Origin: Acanthaster planci
Lineage: Eukaryota; Echinodermata; Asteroidea; Valvatida; Acanthasteridae
Assembly: GCF_001949145.1 (NCBI RefSeq)
Contig: NW_019091727.1
Coordinates: 4,261-58,116, forward strand
DNA length: 53,856 nucleotides
Reading direction: 5' to 3'
Below the pieces are notes generated by a model. The model was not told the origin of the DNA. It did not search any database and was given only the letters and a program-made list of their open reading frames with translations. Of the stretch, positions 1 to 12,600 are shown piece by piece. The position numbers were made by a program, and so were the translations under genes. Position 1 is the stretch's first letter, and each line of letters starts with the position of its first letter.

Positions 1-430
1 GTGAAAAAAAGAAAGCACAGCAAAGGTTTTAAAAAGGCAGCCAGCCAGTACAGGGCGCCCTCATAATGTTGACCACCAGCTTTTGACTACGGCGCCGAGA
101 TGTTTTCCCACTCAGGCCGGTCGCTCCCCGCCACCAGCCACTGGTGGACCGGTCCCAGCTCCGGGTCATCCTGCTGCTCCTGAGCTAGCTCGGGAAACCC
201 GTCCAAAATCGAGTCATCCTCCTCTCTGTCCATGTTGGCTGTCGCAACTAGGGACTCGTCCTCCGCCTCGGGTGGCCGGCTCCGCAGAGGGTCCGAATCC
301 GCTGGAGGGGCTGGCCCCTGTAACATTCATACCTCTCGGTAATGCCCGCACTGGCCGCAGGGTATCCAAGAGACGGCGCAGCTACCCAGTTTCACCACAG
401 TATAGAGGGATCCCAATACGACGCTTTTAG
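1..430 (-). mobile_element. Ty3/gypsy-like pol fragment (degenerate)
   Basis: Read on the minus strand, 326-87 is an open frame whose end (DDPELGPVHQWLVAGSDRPEW) resembles the linker between RNase H and integrase in Ty3/gypsy polyproteins, where a 'DP.L..V..WL..G..P.W' block is common. A stop follows at about residue 80, then a frame containing YEGALYWL that recalls the 'DGVLYR' block of the same linker. The fragment has no intact catalytic domain and is cut by the window edge. It is an inactive relic. Assignment to gypsy rests on one short block and is moderate. Confidence 0.5.
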
Positions 431-2080
431 CGTCAATCTGCGCACTTCCGCGTTTGAAAACGAGGCTGTATGTGTCAGTTTCAATTCTTAAAACGATCAG
501 ACGATTGAAAGTAAAGAGTTAAGACAAAAAATACATAAAGGTATGTTAAATTCAGACTTTTCAGGCTGCAGATTTTTGAAGAAGAGTCTTTCAGAATGAC
601 TCGACACCTGAAATAAAAAAACAACAACAATGGCAATTTACCGCGAACTAACGTACCTGCGATGGCCGTGTATCTTGTGTAGTGGGCGTGGTTTAAACTG
701 AAGTGGTGTCACACTTACGAACCGGATACTGCATGTACTATGTCGACTCCGCGGGCGCGTGCGAGGAAGTTCAACACAGAGAGCCTCAGTTTCGATGGGG
801 ATATGCGCAGACGGCGCTAATGTGAAATCCATCTATTTTCCAAGAGACATTATTATCAATATAAAGTCCAAAGAATTTTGTCGCGTCAGTTTGTGAGACT
901 CTACCGTTATCAATAAAAATGTTAGGAGTTAATCTTCAACTTATCCGGGTTCTACTTGCGACTTGCATTCAGCTCCACCTATACACCTCTGCCTTGATCT
1001 GTCCAGTCTTTGGGGCATCCAGGCGTGCAGGAAATACATGTACACTCTGTTGGGCCGCCTTACGTCATTTTCTCGTGCGGGCCCCTGGTGATTGTGAGTC
1101 TTGGTCACGCATAAACCCTGACCGCGGCTCGAACAATTGCTCATAGGCCTATTGCTACACTATGCATCAAACCGCCGGCGCGCCGACTATGTAGCACCCG
1201 AGACTCCCGTGCTTGGGGCCAGCTGGGTGGGAATAAGAGAAATCTGCTCTCTGGGCGTCGCTTGACCTTTTTATGGAGCTGTCCCAGTGAATAAAACGCG
1301 ACACGATCAGTCTACCGTGTGTGGTTTATTCTGACCATCGGTCTTTTGTTCATAATGCCTGCAGTAGATGTCATTGCCCTACCTGCAGACCCATTGAGCC
1401 CTTCGATGTCTGAAACTTCGTCGTCAGAGGCACGCGAGCACAGGCTCCCCTCTACCTCAAACTGATGATCACACCATTCAATTCAGTATCCACGCCTTGG
1501 GCGTCCTATTCGCTGAACTCCACATCGTCGTGAATTCTACATGCTCCTTTCATCTAATAATTCCCGACTCTCCACGTATTCTTCCCCTCGGCCTGGCCTC
1601 GCCCCACATTGCTTTCCGGACACGAATTCTGTAGTGGGCGTGTCCAAAGGTTATATACTGTGACTGTTACGAGGTCTGACAAAAGTTTGGCTATTCCCCC
1701 CTCCCACGTTGCTTTTCCCGACTGCAACCCGCGTAATCGAAACGAAAAGGCGGACTTGACAAGTAGTTGTCATTTTCACCGTTTGTCCGCTAGCTTTCTT
1801 TATTCCAGCGAACAAACGGAAATGTTTTAACTCTTCGATGTAGGGGGAAAATATTAGGATACTTAAGTGCAGTGATGGAGCGGCCTTGAGTCTTCGGACG
1901 CTCCTTACCTGCAGTGCTATTCCTGTTATGCATACGGAACGACCTTAATTCCCCGTACATGTAATGATATCGCCGTAGTCCTCCAACTTTAAGGATACGT
2001 AGTAACATAGATGTACCCGAACGTAGTTTATTTTGCAACAGGGCTTACTTATTCTTTCCTTATAATGAATACACTCGGGC
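431..2080. other. No gene seen; GC-richer repeat-like DNA
   Basis: No exon with credible splice sites was found. At about 1210-1340 there is a run with AATAAA (1290-1295) followed by a GTGTGTGGTTTATTC stretch, which could be the end of an LTR, but I could not find a matching second LTR in the window. The short open frames here do not resemble any protein I know. Confidence 0.4.
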
Positions 2081-2087
2081 TTCAGCG

Positions 2088-2935
2088 ATGGATCGACTGT
2101 CTCTGACAACACTGCCATCTTATATCCATCATCTCCTTCGAGGAATGTTTGTCAAGCGTTCCCACGCCAAATGCCTCGTCTTATCCTGGGACCTCGGAAG
2201 CGTCCTACGAGTTCTTGCTGGTCCCCCATTCGAACTGCTGTCCGATGCATGTAATCTCCATCTCAGCATCAAACTGGCGTTCCTCCTAGCGGTCGTTACA
2301 TCGAGGTGAGGTAGCGAGCTGCATGCCCTATCGATTGCCGATGGCCACATCTGCTGTGAGCCACGGGGTTCGCCTAATTATCCCAACCATTGGGTTTCTG
2401 ACGAAAAACCAGACGCCTACCTTCGGGCCTCCCGACATTTTGCTCCCGACATAGCCTCACTTTCGAGAGACAACTCTGACAAGAGATGGTGTCCGGTCCG
2501 GACTCTCAAGTTGTATCTTGCCAGGACCAAGCATCGCCGTGAAGCTAATTCCTAGCTCTTCGTCACCACAACGAAACTCTTTCATCTGGCGTTGAGGGAC
2601 ACTATTGCCCGATGGACAGTCTCGACCATTATTTTGGCTAACCGAGACTGGCCGGCGCAACATGATGAGACGACCCGATCTCACGTCAGGGCCAACGGCG
2701 TTCGGGCCGCTTCTGCATCCTGGAACTCAGAGGAGTTCCTCTAGCTGAAATCTGCCAGGCGGCTTGCTGGAAATCTCCCTCCACCTTCACCAAGTGCTAC
2801 CTGAAAGATGTTCTGCAGAGCAAAACAGCCAGTGGCAGAGCGACCCTGCACTCGGCAGTCCGGACAATGTCCAGCACTGTTCTGGGCCGGGCGAGTGCTC
2901 GCTCTTGTCAAACCCGGCTTATGTTCCTTTGGTAA
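2088..2935 (+). pseudogene. Degenerate DIRS/Ngaro-like tyrosine recombinase
   Basis: Translation shows the typical order of a DIRS-class tyrosine recombinase, broken by stops and frame changes. First comes WDLGSVLRVLAGPPFE (about 2188-2235), then HLSIKLAFLLAVVTSR (about 2260-2308). An in-frame stop is followed by GSELHALSI, matching the first catalytic Arg box ('ALATGRRVSELHAL'). Near 2680-2730 is SHVRANGVRAASASW, resembling the H-x-x-R box, and after a frame change VPLAEICQAACWKSPSTF and CYLKDVL (about 2735-2812), where the family has 'W.s.sTF..fYLrD'. In DIRS elements this enzyme integrates a circular cDNA. At least three disruptions make this copy dead. No reverse transcriptase was recognised upstream. 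Confidence 0.7.
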
Positions 2936-3089
2936 CTACACTCCCATTGCCGACCCACCTCCAGGGTTCGGTGCCACTCTGCATATGTACATGTGGGCTG
3001 GGCAGGGATATGTGAGTGCAGGAGACTCTTCCCCACGTAGAGTATCACCAGTAGTCCCGACCCGCTCTACGTGGGAGAGGATTTTTTAA

Positions 3090-4674
3090 AAAGTCTTTGT
3101 ACCAATTCAGTTTAGAATAAAGTCCACTCACTTATGGTGTATAAATTGATACAGGTACAGTGGAACACGTGAATTACTGGTAGTTGTTTTGTCACTGGTG
3201 GCCTTTTTTTTTAAACCCAAGTTTATTCACCCACACTGACGTCATCACACGTCTTGGGAGAGATGTTATGTGTGGAGTGGGGATCAGTTTTAAAGGACAA
3301 GATTCAGCATTGCAATTCCATGTACAATATAAAAGTAGAAACTTGTCAATCTATCAATGAGCTCACTTGTTGAAAATGAAAAAAAGGTTGCTTTTTTCTG
3401 TCGAGGTCATGTGGATTGACCATCTCACTTTGATTTGCACTGCCAAATAAAATCAAGTCAGCGACACCAGCATTCCGGGGGAATTCAACCACGTAATTAA
3501 TTCGCCATGTAAATTATAAATCTGAGGAAGTTTTCCTGGGACTGGATATGAACGACTTGGAAATGAGTGCATTGTGAACATTTCTGAATAGTAAAGGTTG
3601 GGGAGGGGGGTTGAAGACAATACAGAGACTTTACTTACGGGTACAAAAACATCATGTGAAGTGCAATAAAATGAACAAAGTGAAACATTTTTTATTTAGA
3701 AATTTCAGACGGTATCCAAATTTTATACAATGTACACACAAGAGTGCATCGATTTATTGGCAACATCACTTTAGTGATGCCATAATTCGCAACAAGATCA
3801 ATGTTGGAATCCAAGCATAATCTTTTCAATTTGCTAATCAAGACCCTTCAACTTAGTAGCTGTTCAGGTTACTTCAGTCACTAGCAGTTTGAAGTTTTCA
3901 TAAGTTATACTTCAGTATAGTAATGCCGATCAACTTTTCAACGTTGATGGCTGTGTAAAACCTTATCCCTGATTATCTTTACCTCAGAAGTTAAGGGAAT
4001 CTAGATCAGGTACGGATATCCAAGATAGCTATGTTCCCTGTCTCCCAAGGAAAATAATCAACACCACTAATTCACCCCTTTTATGTCGTGGACTATTAAT
4101 GTGCTTCTTTATGTGCTCTTGCTTCTTTATTAGAAATGATTAAGCATTGAGACTACTTCCCGAAAAAACCAATTCAGCCAGTAAGATACCCTCAGAATAC
4201 ACTTTCCTCTAGAATGACTGGACAGGATTCAAGAATCCACAGAAATAATTAGAATAGCCCAAAATCAGTGAGCGGACGGACATGATTACCCAGATTGGAA
4301 ATGAAGATCTAGTTTACTGGCATAGTTGGCAAACTTACAGTAGACTTACGTATGGATGTAATTCACAGTGTATACCGCTTCAAAAATATTTAAATTTTAT
4401 TATGAATACTACTAATTGCAAAAGACCCACTTGTAACAGTTTCCTTATTCCCTTCGCAAAAGAGAGAATTTACAAGTAAAAGAATTGATAAGAGTCTGTC
4501 TTGAAACAACTTTTAATCTCTGTATGATTTACATTACCGTTTAAGTGCTCAGTTGGTAATTCTTGTTGCATAAAAAATTTCTGAATACAGTCTTCATGGA
4601 AAAGTCTTCTTACAAAATATGTTGAATACCTCAAATACTTGATCTTCTTTTTTATGGTCTTTAAAACCACTTCC
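3090..4674. other. No gene seen; AT-rich intergenic DNA
   Basis: Simple AT-rich sequence with short chance frames. No splice-bounded coding block and no strong repeat structure were recognised. Confidence 0.5.
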
Positions 4675-5815
4675 TGCCGGGGATTCCGGATCCGGACACG
4701 TATGCTTTAGATGCGTGGCCGGGGTTTCTGAACTCGGACATAGGGAACATGGCCTTGTAACAAAAGATAGTACTTGGAACAAAAGACCAGGCTGTTGGGA
4801 ATTACTGACATTTTTCATTCTAAGAAGTGGAGATAATCCAGCCCCGTTTTGAAACACTATACCATGGTTTTGGGCATTTAGAGCGAGCGGATTACCACCA
4901 AGGACAAAAGCGCTCCACCACCGCAGCGATTAGCCACACAGCACCGCTGCATGCTAATCTAGCCACTATTGGAAAGAGGTCAGCAGCGCACTGAGCCAGG
5001 TTCGTGAACAAAAGAAAGTTACATAACACTGCACAATCTGGGCTCTTTTTACAAGGCTGCAGGCCTGGCTGAAATACTCAGGCGTCAATAGATTTCGTCT
5101 GTCAGGCTAGAGTGGACACCAGACAGTCCTTCACGTGTTTGTAAGTGTCCGGTAAATGAAGATAGGAATTTTTAAAGAATTTTGAAAACAGAAAAAATGA
5201 TAAATATCCCACCCCAGCATCATAAACATTGATAACTGCCCCGGAAGGAAGAGGTTAACCATTTCCTGCTGGGGGCTTTAAAATGCAGTGCCTATGTATG
5301 ATTTTCAAAATTCTTCAAAAATTTATAATTTCATTTACTGGACGTTTAAACCCACACGAATCACTATCTGGTGGCTACTCTAATCTGACAGGCAACCTCC
5401 ACTGACTCTGAGTATTTCAGCCAGGCCTGCCGCCCTGTAAAGAGAACCCAGAATTGTGAAGTGTTATGTAATTTCCTTTGTGCCCGGTGAATACCAGTGG
5501 CGTCTTTACAAACGTAGCTGGATTAGCTTGCAGCAGTACTCTATCGCTCATCGATGGGGGCGCTGGAGCACTTTTGTCCGCGGTGCTAATCTGCAGGCGC
5601 GCTGTGCGGCCGAAAACAGTGGTATACTGTTTCATAACAATGAAAGATTACCTCCGGAACAATGCAAGTCGAAAAATGATGAAAATCCCCAGCAGCAGGC
5701 CTTTTGTTCCGAGTACGGCCTTTTGTTACAAGGCCTTGGTCTTTTCTTCCGATTTTTGGCACCCCAGCTATGCATACAAATTTGAAAGGTACCCGAAACC
5801 GGGTTCCCTATCAGC
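4675..5815. repeat. 1.14 kb imperfect palindrome (fold-back element)
   Basis: The left half read in reverse complement matches the right half along its length, with the centre near 5245. Paired blocks, left (reverse complement) and right: CTTTTGTTACAAGGCC at about 4749-4764 and 5719-5734; GGCAGGCCTGGCTGAAATACTCAG-type blocks at about 5060-5085 and 5410-5435; TTTTCAAAATTCTT-type blocks at about 5170-5190 and 5300-5320; and the central TGCTGGGG block at about 5210-5217 and 5266-5273. Arms are about 560 bp and diverged, by eye around a quarter of positions. No coding capacity was seen. It lies downstream of PYROXD2. Confidence 0.8.
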
Positions 5816-6360
5816 ATATGCTTAAATCATACATTATAAAATGCAGCCACAGGCTTTGTCTTTCATCCCATTTACTTCATTTTTTTTCCAAACCTCCAAT
5901 CATCACTGTCACTGTTCTCTCAAGGGGATCCTTGAATACAATCTATTGTGGAAGAAAACTTGCACTAAATGTGGTTGCACTTACTAACCAGTTAATGTCA
6001 GATTTTCTTATCTGAAAAAGCTGCTGGAGGCAGGTTTGTTTACCCTCAAATTCTTCAACATTGCAATTGTGCTTTGACCCAACCAAGCACAACGCGCTAA
6101 TACATGTATATCAACCGCGGAAATAAAAACAGAATTCTTAAACGAGTGTGCACGTCCTCCGTGAACAAATAAGGAAAAGTATGGGTGTTTAAATGCCATC
6201 TGGCATCAAGTGGTTAAGACAGTGTCAGATTGTCAGATGTACTATGCTACAGCAGTCCTTTGAAACTGTTGTAAAATGCTCATGCCAACAATGCATGACA
6301 AATACTGATAACTAAAGGTATTGTTAATTCCAATGACCCTGATTGTGCTGAACTGTTAAT
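5816..6360. other. No gene seen; intergenic, downstream of PYROXD2
   Basis: AT-rich sequence between the palindrome and the probable PYROXD2 polyadenylation site. Nothing coding or repeated was recognised. Confidence 0.4.
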
Positions 6361-6366
6361 TTTATT
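6361..6366 (-). promoter_or_regulatory. Candidate PYROXD2 polyadenylation signal AATAAA
   Basis: TTTATT on the plus strand gives AATAAA on the gene strand, about 235 nt after the PYROXD2 stop codon. It is the first canonical hexamer I found past the stop. Confidence 0.45.
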
Positions 6367-6601
6367 TCAGGATTTCGCGTGTCTGACAAAACTGGTCAGA
6401 CAGAGCTTGAATACTGCTTTAAGATGCTGACCCGCACACATCCCCGCAATAATTTTCATAAATAGACTGCCAATTTGTTGTGAGGTAGATCACAGTTCCT
6501 TCAATAAGAGAGCAAATTTTACATCTTTGCTGAATCAGCAAGGTGACATGATCCACGGCATAACACCGTTCTCTGGGTGAGAAGACTGTGCTGTAAGCAC
6601 A

Positions 6602-9600
6602 TTAGTTATTTACAGCTCGTTTCTTGAGATCTCTGCTAGCAACATAGGCTGCATTACGTCCAGGTGCCCCTGTCACGCCACCTCCTATGTGCCAAACAAA
6701 AAGAAAAGCCATGCACAGCAAATTAGGCATAAATTAAACAAAATTCCACATTCTTTTAAGGAGGAGCCAGTTTGATTCCACCCGCACATGCCCAAAATGA
6801 GGTCCTTTAGGAGAACCAATGTGAACAAGGTCAAACACTTCCTCACATGCGTAGTTTGTTCTCGAATGACGGTGCCTCTTGGACATACCAAAATGGCTCA
6901 TTCGTGGTTACTGTAGGGTACAACTAAGTTACCTGGATGGGCGCCACTACCACAGAGATACAGGCCCTCAACTGGGGACCGGTAACTGCTACATGATGGA
7001 ACCGGCCTGGCAAAATACAGCTGGTCCAAGGACATGGCACCGTGGAAGATATTCTGGCAGGTGGAAAAGAAAGAAAGGAGGAATTAGATGTTTCAAGGAG
7101 TGAAAAAGTTTAGAGTTAAGCACATCGCTAAAGCTATTATGTCAATGGGATACGACTTGACCCTAAAAGGGCACCGAGTGGGGTGAAGATAGATTCTGTA
7201 GATCCCTGTGTAAAACATAAATGACACCATACAAATTTGATACAAAACACCACTTTTTGTTTCTAAGTGTCAATATGTTTCATGTGATTATTTTCTCTTT
7301 CAGTTACTTAGCCTTTAGGAATTCTCAAAGTATTATGTACAGATTTTCCATACCCCTCCAGTCAGTCCAAAAATGCGCTCCAGGTCAGGCGGAGGTAGTA
7401 TATCTCTGCCAACAACACTGGACTTGAAACCAGGGCAGTAGTCTTCAACGTTGTCAAAAACTGTAGGCAAATAATGGGAATAACAGAAAAAAACAGAAAA
7501 CTCAAAAGAAAAAAGATCTGTAGGGGCAAAAAGTCCGAGGCTGTGTTTCATCAGAAGTTGTCAGCTGACTCTAGTTCAATAGGTAAGACCATGATCAGCC
7601 AAGATCTGGAGGTCAGATACATGAAAGGACGTTTTGCCTGATTAACCCAATTTGCCAATTTCACCTGTCTATACAAATGCCTAAATGTTTATTCCATAGA
7701 CTAATGAGGACACTGCCAAAAACTGTTCACATCTCTGTTCAGGAGGTTTTTAAAAATCTGACCCTCTCCCAACACCTCCCAACTTACCTAAATCGGCATA
7801 TTCATTCTTCTTCTTGTCATCCCACTCTTCTCCATTTGCCAAGTGGTACGGAGTGTACTGGGTGAATAGTGTCACAACGTGACACCCCTCAGGAGCAATG
7901 GTACGATCCATTGAAGAAGGTATAGTCATCTCTATAATGGGTCGCCGGTGGATGTCGCCCCTGGTGCATGGTTCATACGAGTCATTGATGAAGTCCATAT
8001 TCTCGCAGTTGAGATGGATGGTGGCCGTGTGGTGGGCGCCAGGCTCTTGGGAAGGCACATTTGGGTTTGCTGCAAAATTTGGCAGCCTGTCTACAGCCAC
8101 TATATGGTGAACATATAAGCAAAGCATGCAGTAATGTTGCTTTGGGGCAGCCATCCAGGATAATCAAAAACTTTTCTGACCCCTGTTCAGTCTGCTGAAC
8201 CAAACCAGATTCAACCCTTGGTAGGTTCTCTGGGTGAAAAAAGTGAGCCAGTGAACTTTAAGGTATGAAGGCAAATATCATCTTTCGTTTTACTTTTACT
8301 TTTGTTTTACTGACAAAACTTGATAGTAATGAAGGCAGAACAGGGCAACAATTCATTTGAATAGTCAAATACAATATTAAGATGATCTTCTGATAACCTG
8401 GGAAATTAACTGCACCACTGATCTACATGCATTATGTCTACTGAATTCTGTAACATATAAAAATTTCACCTCAAAATCTCTTTACAAATGCCAATCTGCT
8501 CACAATTGCATACAGGATTTCAACTTTTTGTAATTTTTATTTACAATATCTAATTTTTACTTAAAGGAAAGAACTAAAGTGAGAGGAAAATAAATATTCA
8601 AATTTTGGGTTGTTGCTCGAATGTGAATAATTTTGATAGAAGAATCAAAATGCTAGATAGAAAGAGTGTTGTAGTCGAGACTGTCACCAAACCAGACATA
8701 AGACCGTGCACTTGACCATGCACAAGTGACTGGGTCAATGACAAGGGAATGCGTTTGTTTCGGTTCATTTGAATAGCTTGTGACTTGAATTTAGACTGGA
8801 GGTCTTGCATTGGTCTTGTGCTGGTCTTGAGAAAGTCTTAAGTGGTCTAGACGACAATAATGATAGAAAACCAATCCTACCATTTATCTTTGTGACTGGG
8901 GAAGTGTAATCAATGGCTTGGACCTCCTCAATGAATTCCTTGGGTAGAGCTTCCTCAGGGGTCAGATTCAAGTAGGTGATTCTGGCCGTTGCATTGGACA
9001 GCACCATCTTACTGCGGACTTCAGTCCCGTCCTCTAAGACAACTCCACAGGCCCTCTGATCAGAATCTAACAGCACTGTACTCACCGGCTGCAATGTCCA
9101 GTGCAAGGATGGAATGTTATCTCATTCAAATTAATTCTGGCATTCGTCCTGCTGTCACTTCCAAAATTATTCACTGTCAAGGTACATTGAACACCTCAAG
9201 TTTTGAGTAATGCAATTATCTGGCACCAGAACTTGAAATCAGCAGTGCTATGAAGTACTGGGGCATAATAAGCCATAGGCCTATAACAGGGCAGCAGTAC
9301 TGTTGGATACAGAATGTCAGTTTCCTTTACTTACTGAGACTACACTAATGAGTATAGGAGTGGTCGCAGGCATAATTATCTCTGAATTCAAATTATGTAT
9401 CTTCTCTTATAGCATAATGCCTTTGGTTTTGACAAATACAGTACAAGGTAAGAAAACATCCTAAGTGCAGGTGAAATTTTGTTTTCTGTCATGGGTGGAT
9501 TCTGTCAGAGTGGGGGCTACTCTTTGGCTGCCTCAAATATAATTCAAAGACCTAAAGTTCAGTGTACTCAGATGACTACCAACATACTTGGGGTACTTTG

Positions 9601-12600
9601 CACTGGGATTTTAGGAATGTAGTTTAGCTATATGGGTACAGAGCTTGCCGCATACTGACTCATCGTATTATTATGAGGGTAGTAAACAAGTCCTAGGTAT
9701 CCACTCTCCAATAATACATCACATAAATGTACATGTAGCAGTGGAATCACTCCGGTGGAGACAGACAACATGGGTCTATAGCCCTGTCCGCACTGGATTT
9801 TTTTGGGTCAAACTTACTGAGCGGATGGGGGACTTTTCCCAGTTTAAGTCCAGAGCAGACATCTCACATAGGTTTCCTCTCGAGTACTTTTACTGATCAC
9901 CAATGTGGTTATTTTTACGGGCCAATTTCTGCCCAGGAAAAACTCCCAGGTCACTTTTCCCAGGATGGAAAGCCCAGTGTGGACAGCGAAAGTAGTGAAA
10001 TTTAAGCATGGGAAGCTACTCGATAGATGAAAACAAGTGCAGAGAGGTCGCACAAAGTGCCCTTGTGAGTCATTGTACTGAGAGCTCAGTTACTTCTCCC
10101 GAGGACTCAGCTACTTTTCACGTGTCGAAAGTCCAAGTGTGAACAGTTGTCACATTTGATCATTTTTCGTTTTACCATCGGCTTGGTAACACCCTTGGAA
10201 AAGACAGTCCAGTGTGGACACGGCTAGATGGGCTAGGTGTGGAACACCATGGGCTGACCTTACATATCTAGTGGGGACTCATAAACAAAAAGTGGTCCAC
10301 ATACAGTAATGCAGAGCATACAGAGTCTGTATGGACTTAAATACGTCCACACAGGGTTGCCCTTTCTTGAAAACAGGTTCGGGGGCAATTCTGGGGTTAG
10401 GATTATCATTGCGAAATGAAAAACTGTTAAGAAAACCTTGAACAAAAAATCTAGCATAAAAGAGTCTCCATAGTGCAAACACTAGGAGTATTTTCACCAA
10501 GATTTCTTTACTAAACGAGGCACTAGGTAACAGCATGCACTTAGAATGTAGTCTCTGCATGTGCACCCACCTCTCTCTTCTTTGCCAATGAGGGAGTAGT
10601 TCCAGTCAGAGTGGATATCTTAGTTCTTCCCCCTTGCCTTTTTTCAAGAAAACATTTCCTCAGAACTTCCTCAAATTTTGCATGTTTCCCCCAAAATCGG
10701 ATGTCTAGAAAAGAAAGATGCTCCCCCCACAACTACAGACTGATCATGACTCACAGAACTATGATCCTGTCTTCTATAGTACCTTTTCTGTCAGAATGGT
10801 GGCTCCATGGGCCTCAGCAGCATTGGCAATGCTCCTGGAGACGGCACCCATGCCCCCCTCAGCAAACGCCCAGGCATGCTTCACACCAGCAATCTCTCCC
10901 ATCACATGGTGAATCAACACATACCTACCAACAGAGGGCCAAAATGTTACCTGCGATGGAGAATAATGCTCGCTCTAATGGTGAAGTCTATTTTGTGTCA
11001 CTGTGTGTAAATGTATATTCAATACAACTTTGCAAAGGAATCGAAGCAAACAATCAGTCAATGATGACTCCCTAAACTGGATATACTGGCTGAAACGACA
11101 CCTCTTCATGTGTAAGGCCCAGTCTAGATGCTAGGCTACTGCTGTGCTAAACGGAATTTAAAAATTAGTATGGTAATAGATATGAAGATAATTGCAATTG
11201 GGACCATCGAATGCAATAGCTTCATTATGTCCAGAAGCATTTGTTTACAGTTCTATTTCTCTCAGATGTTTGACCCAAGTGTAGATGGCAGCAGGCAGAA
11301 GCTTCAACGTATACATTTGGCAAGGTATACAGCAGGACATTTTGAACAAAGTGGTAACAGCGACAGAACAGCAGAACCTTGTGAGCCAAAGGCCGTTGCC
11401 TCACTGAATTCTGAGTTTACAAATCTGATTGGTTCTATATGCAATGCTGAATTACAAGAACAACAATTTTTTGGGTTTGGCGTGGCAGCTAGACTAAGCT
11501 CAAATCGTACATCAGGGGTGAGATTGGAGGAAAATGAAATCTCCTCAAAATAATCACCAGACGAGGTTTGGAGGGCCCAATAGTAGTGTTGGGTCTATGG
11601 TATAGACTCGTGTTTGGCTTTCTTATGTTTTATATCAACTGTTAAATGAAAAACATTGTAATGGTGAATCGGGATTTTTCAAGATTTCAAAAGTGAAAAA
11701 TTGAAAAATCCTTACATATTTTACCCAAGTGTACATGTACATGTACTTATTGCCCATGTACATGTACATTGTTATTAGTATTATTATTAATACATGTGAG
11801 TGTTTCTGGTAATGAAACCAAGGATTCCTCAAAAGTGTCCTATCAGCACTGTAGCTCGCAAGCCTAAAGAAATCTGCAGAGAGGAAACAATGAGAAGAAG
11901 TTACAGTTTTTGAGGTGGGAGGAAAACCCCCAGAAGATTATTCTGGTTACACCACAAAATCAGACAGAGACTGAAAACCCAATCCACATGTGGACTGAGC
12001 CGAGGAATGGAACCTGGACTGTGAAAGTGGAAGGCGAGGAAAGAACCACTTTGCCAACCTGACTCCCCCAAGTGGTTGGGGTCTCTGAACTAGGACCCGA
12101 CATTGATATGATGGACTTGACATGACATGTACATGCAGACACAGGTGCAGTGTACATATACCGGTACATGTAGTCAACCAATGTCAACAATGAAACAATG
12201 AAGTGTGTCAGTGAGTCTGGTGGCATGCCTGGAGCTCACCACAATTGTAGAGTTTCATTTCAGTACTCGTAACTCGTCACCTTTTTATAATCTGTCTATG
12301 TCCTCTACTGTGGAACATGTACATACATAAATTTGTTTATACCGGTACATGTTTCACTTATGGCCACAATTTTGCTTTGCCTTTCAAAGCCCTTGGTCAG
12401 TCATTTGTGTGGTGAGCTCCAGGCATGCCACCAGACTCACTGACACACTCCATGTTTCACAGTTGACATTGGTTGACTTCATGTATATTTACACTCCGCC
12501 GTGTCTGCATAATTTCAAGTCCATCATATCAGTGTGGAGTCCTAGTTCAGAGACCCTGGCCACTTGTGCGAAGCACTAGAGTTCTGTCCAATTGGAGCAC

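Noticed and set aside
10611-11075. 154-codon plus-strand open frame
   Set aside because: Antisense shadow of PYROXD2 exon 8.
11128-11553. 141-codon plus-strand open frame in PYROXD2 intron 7
   Set aside because: No domain recognised, no splice borders, and intronic on the opposite strand. Left out as probable chance.
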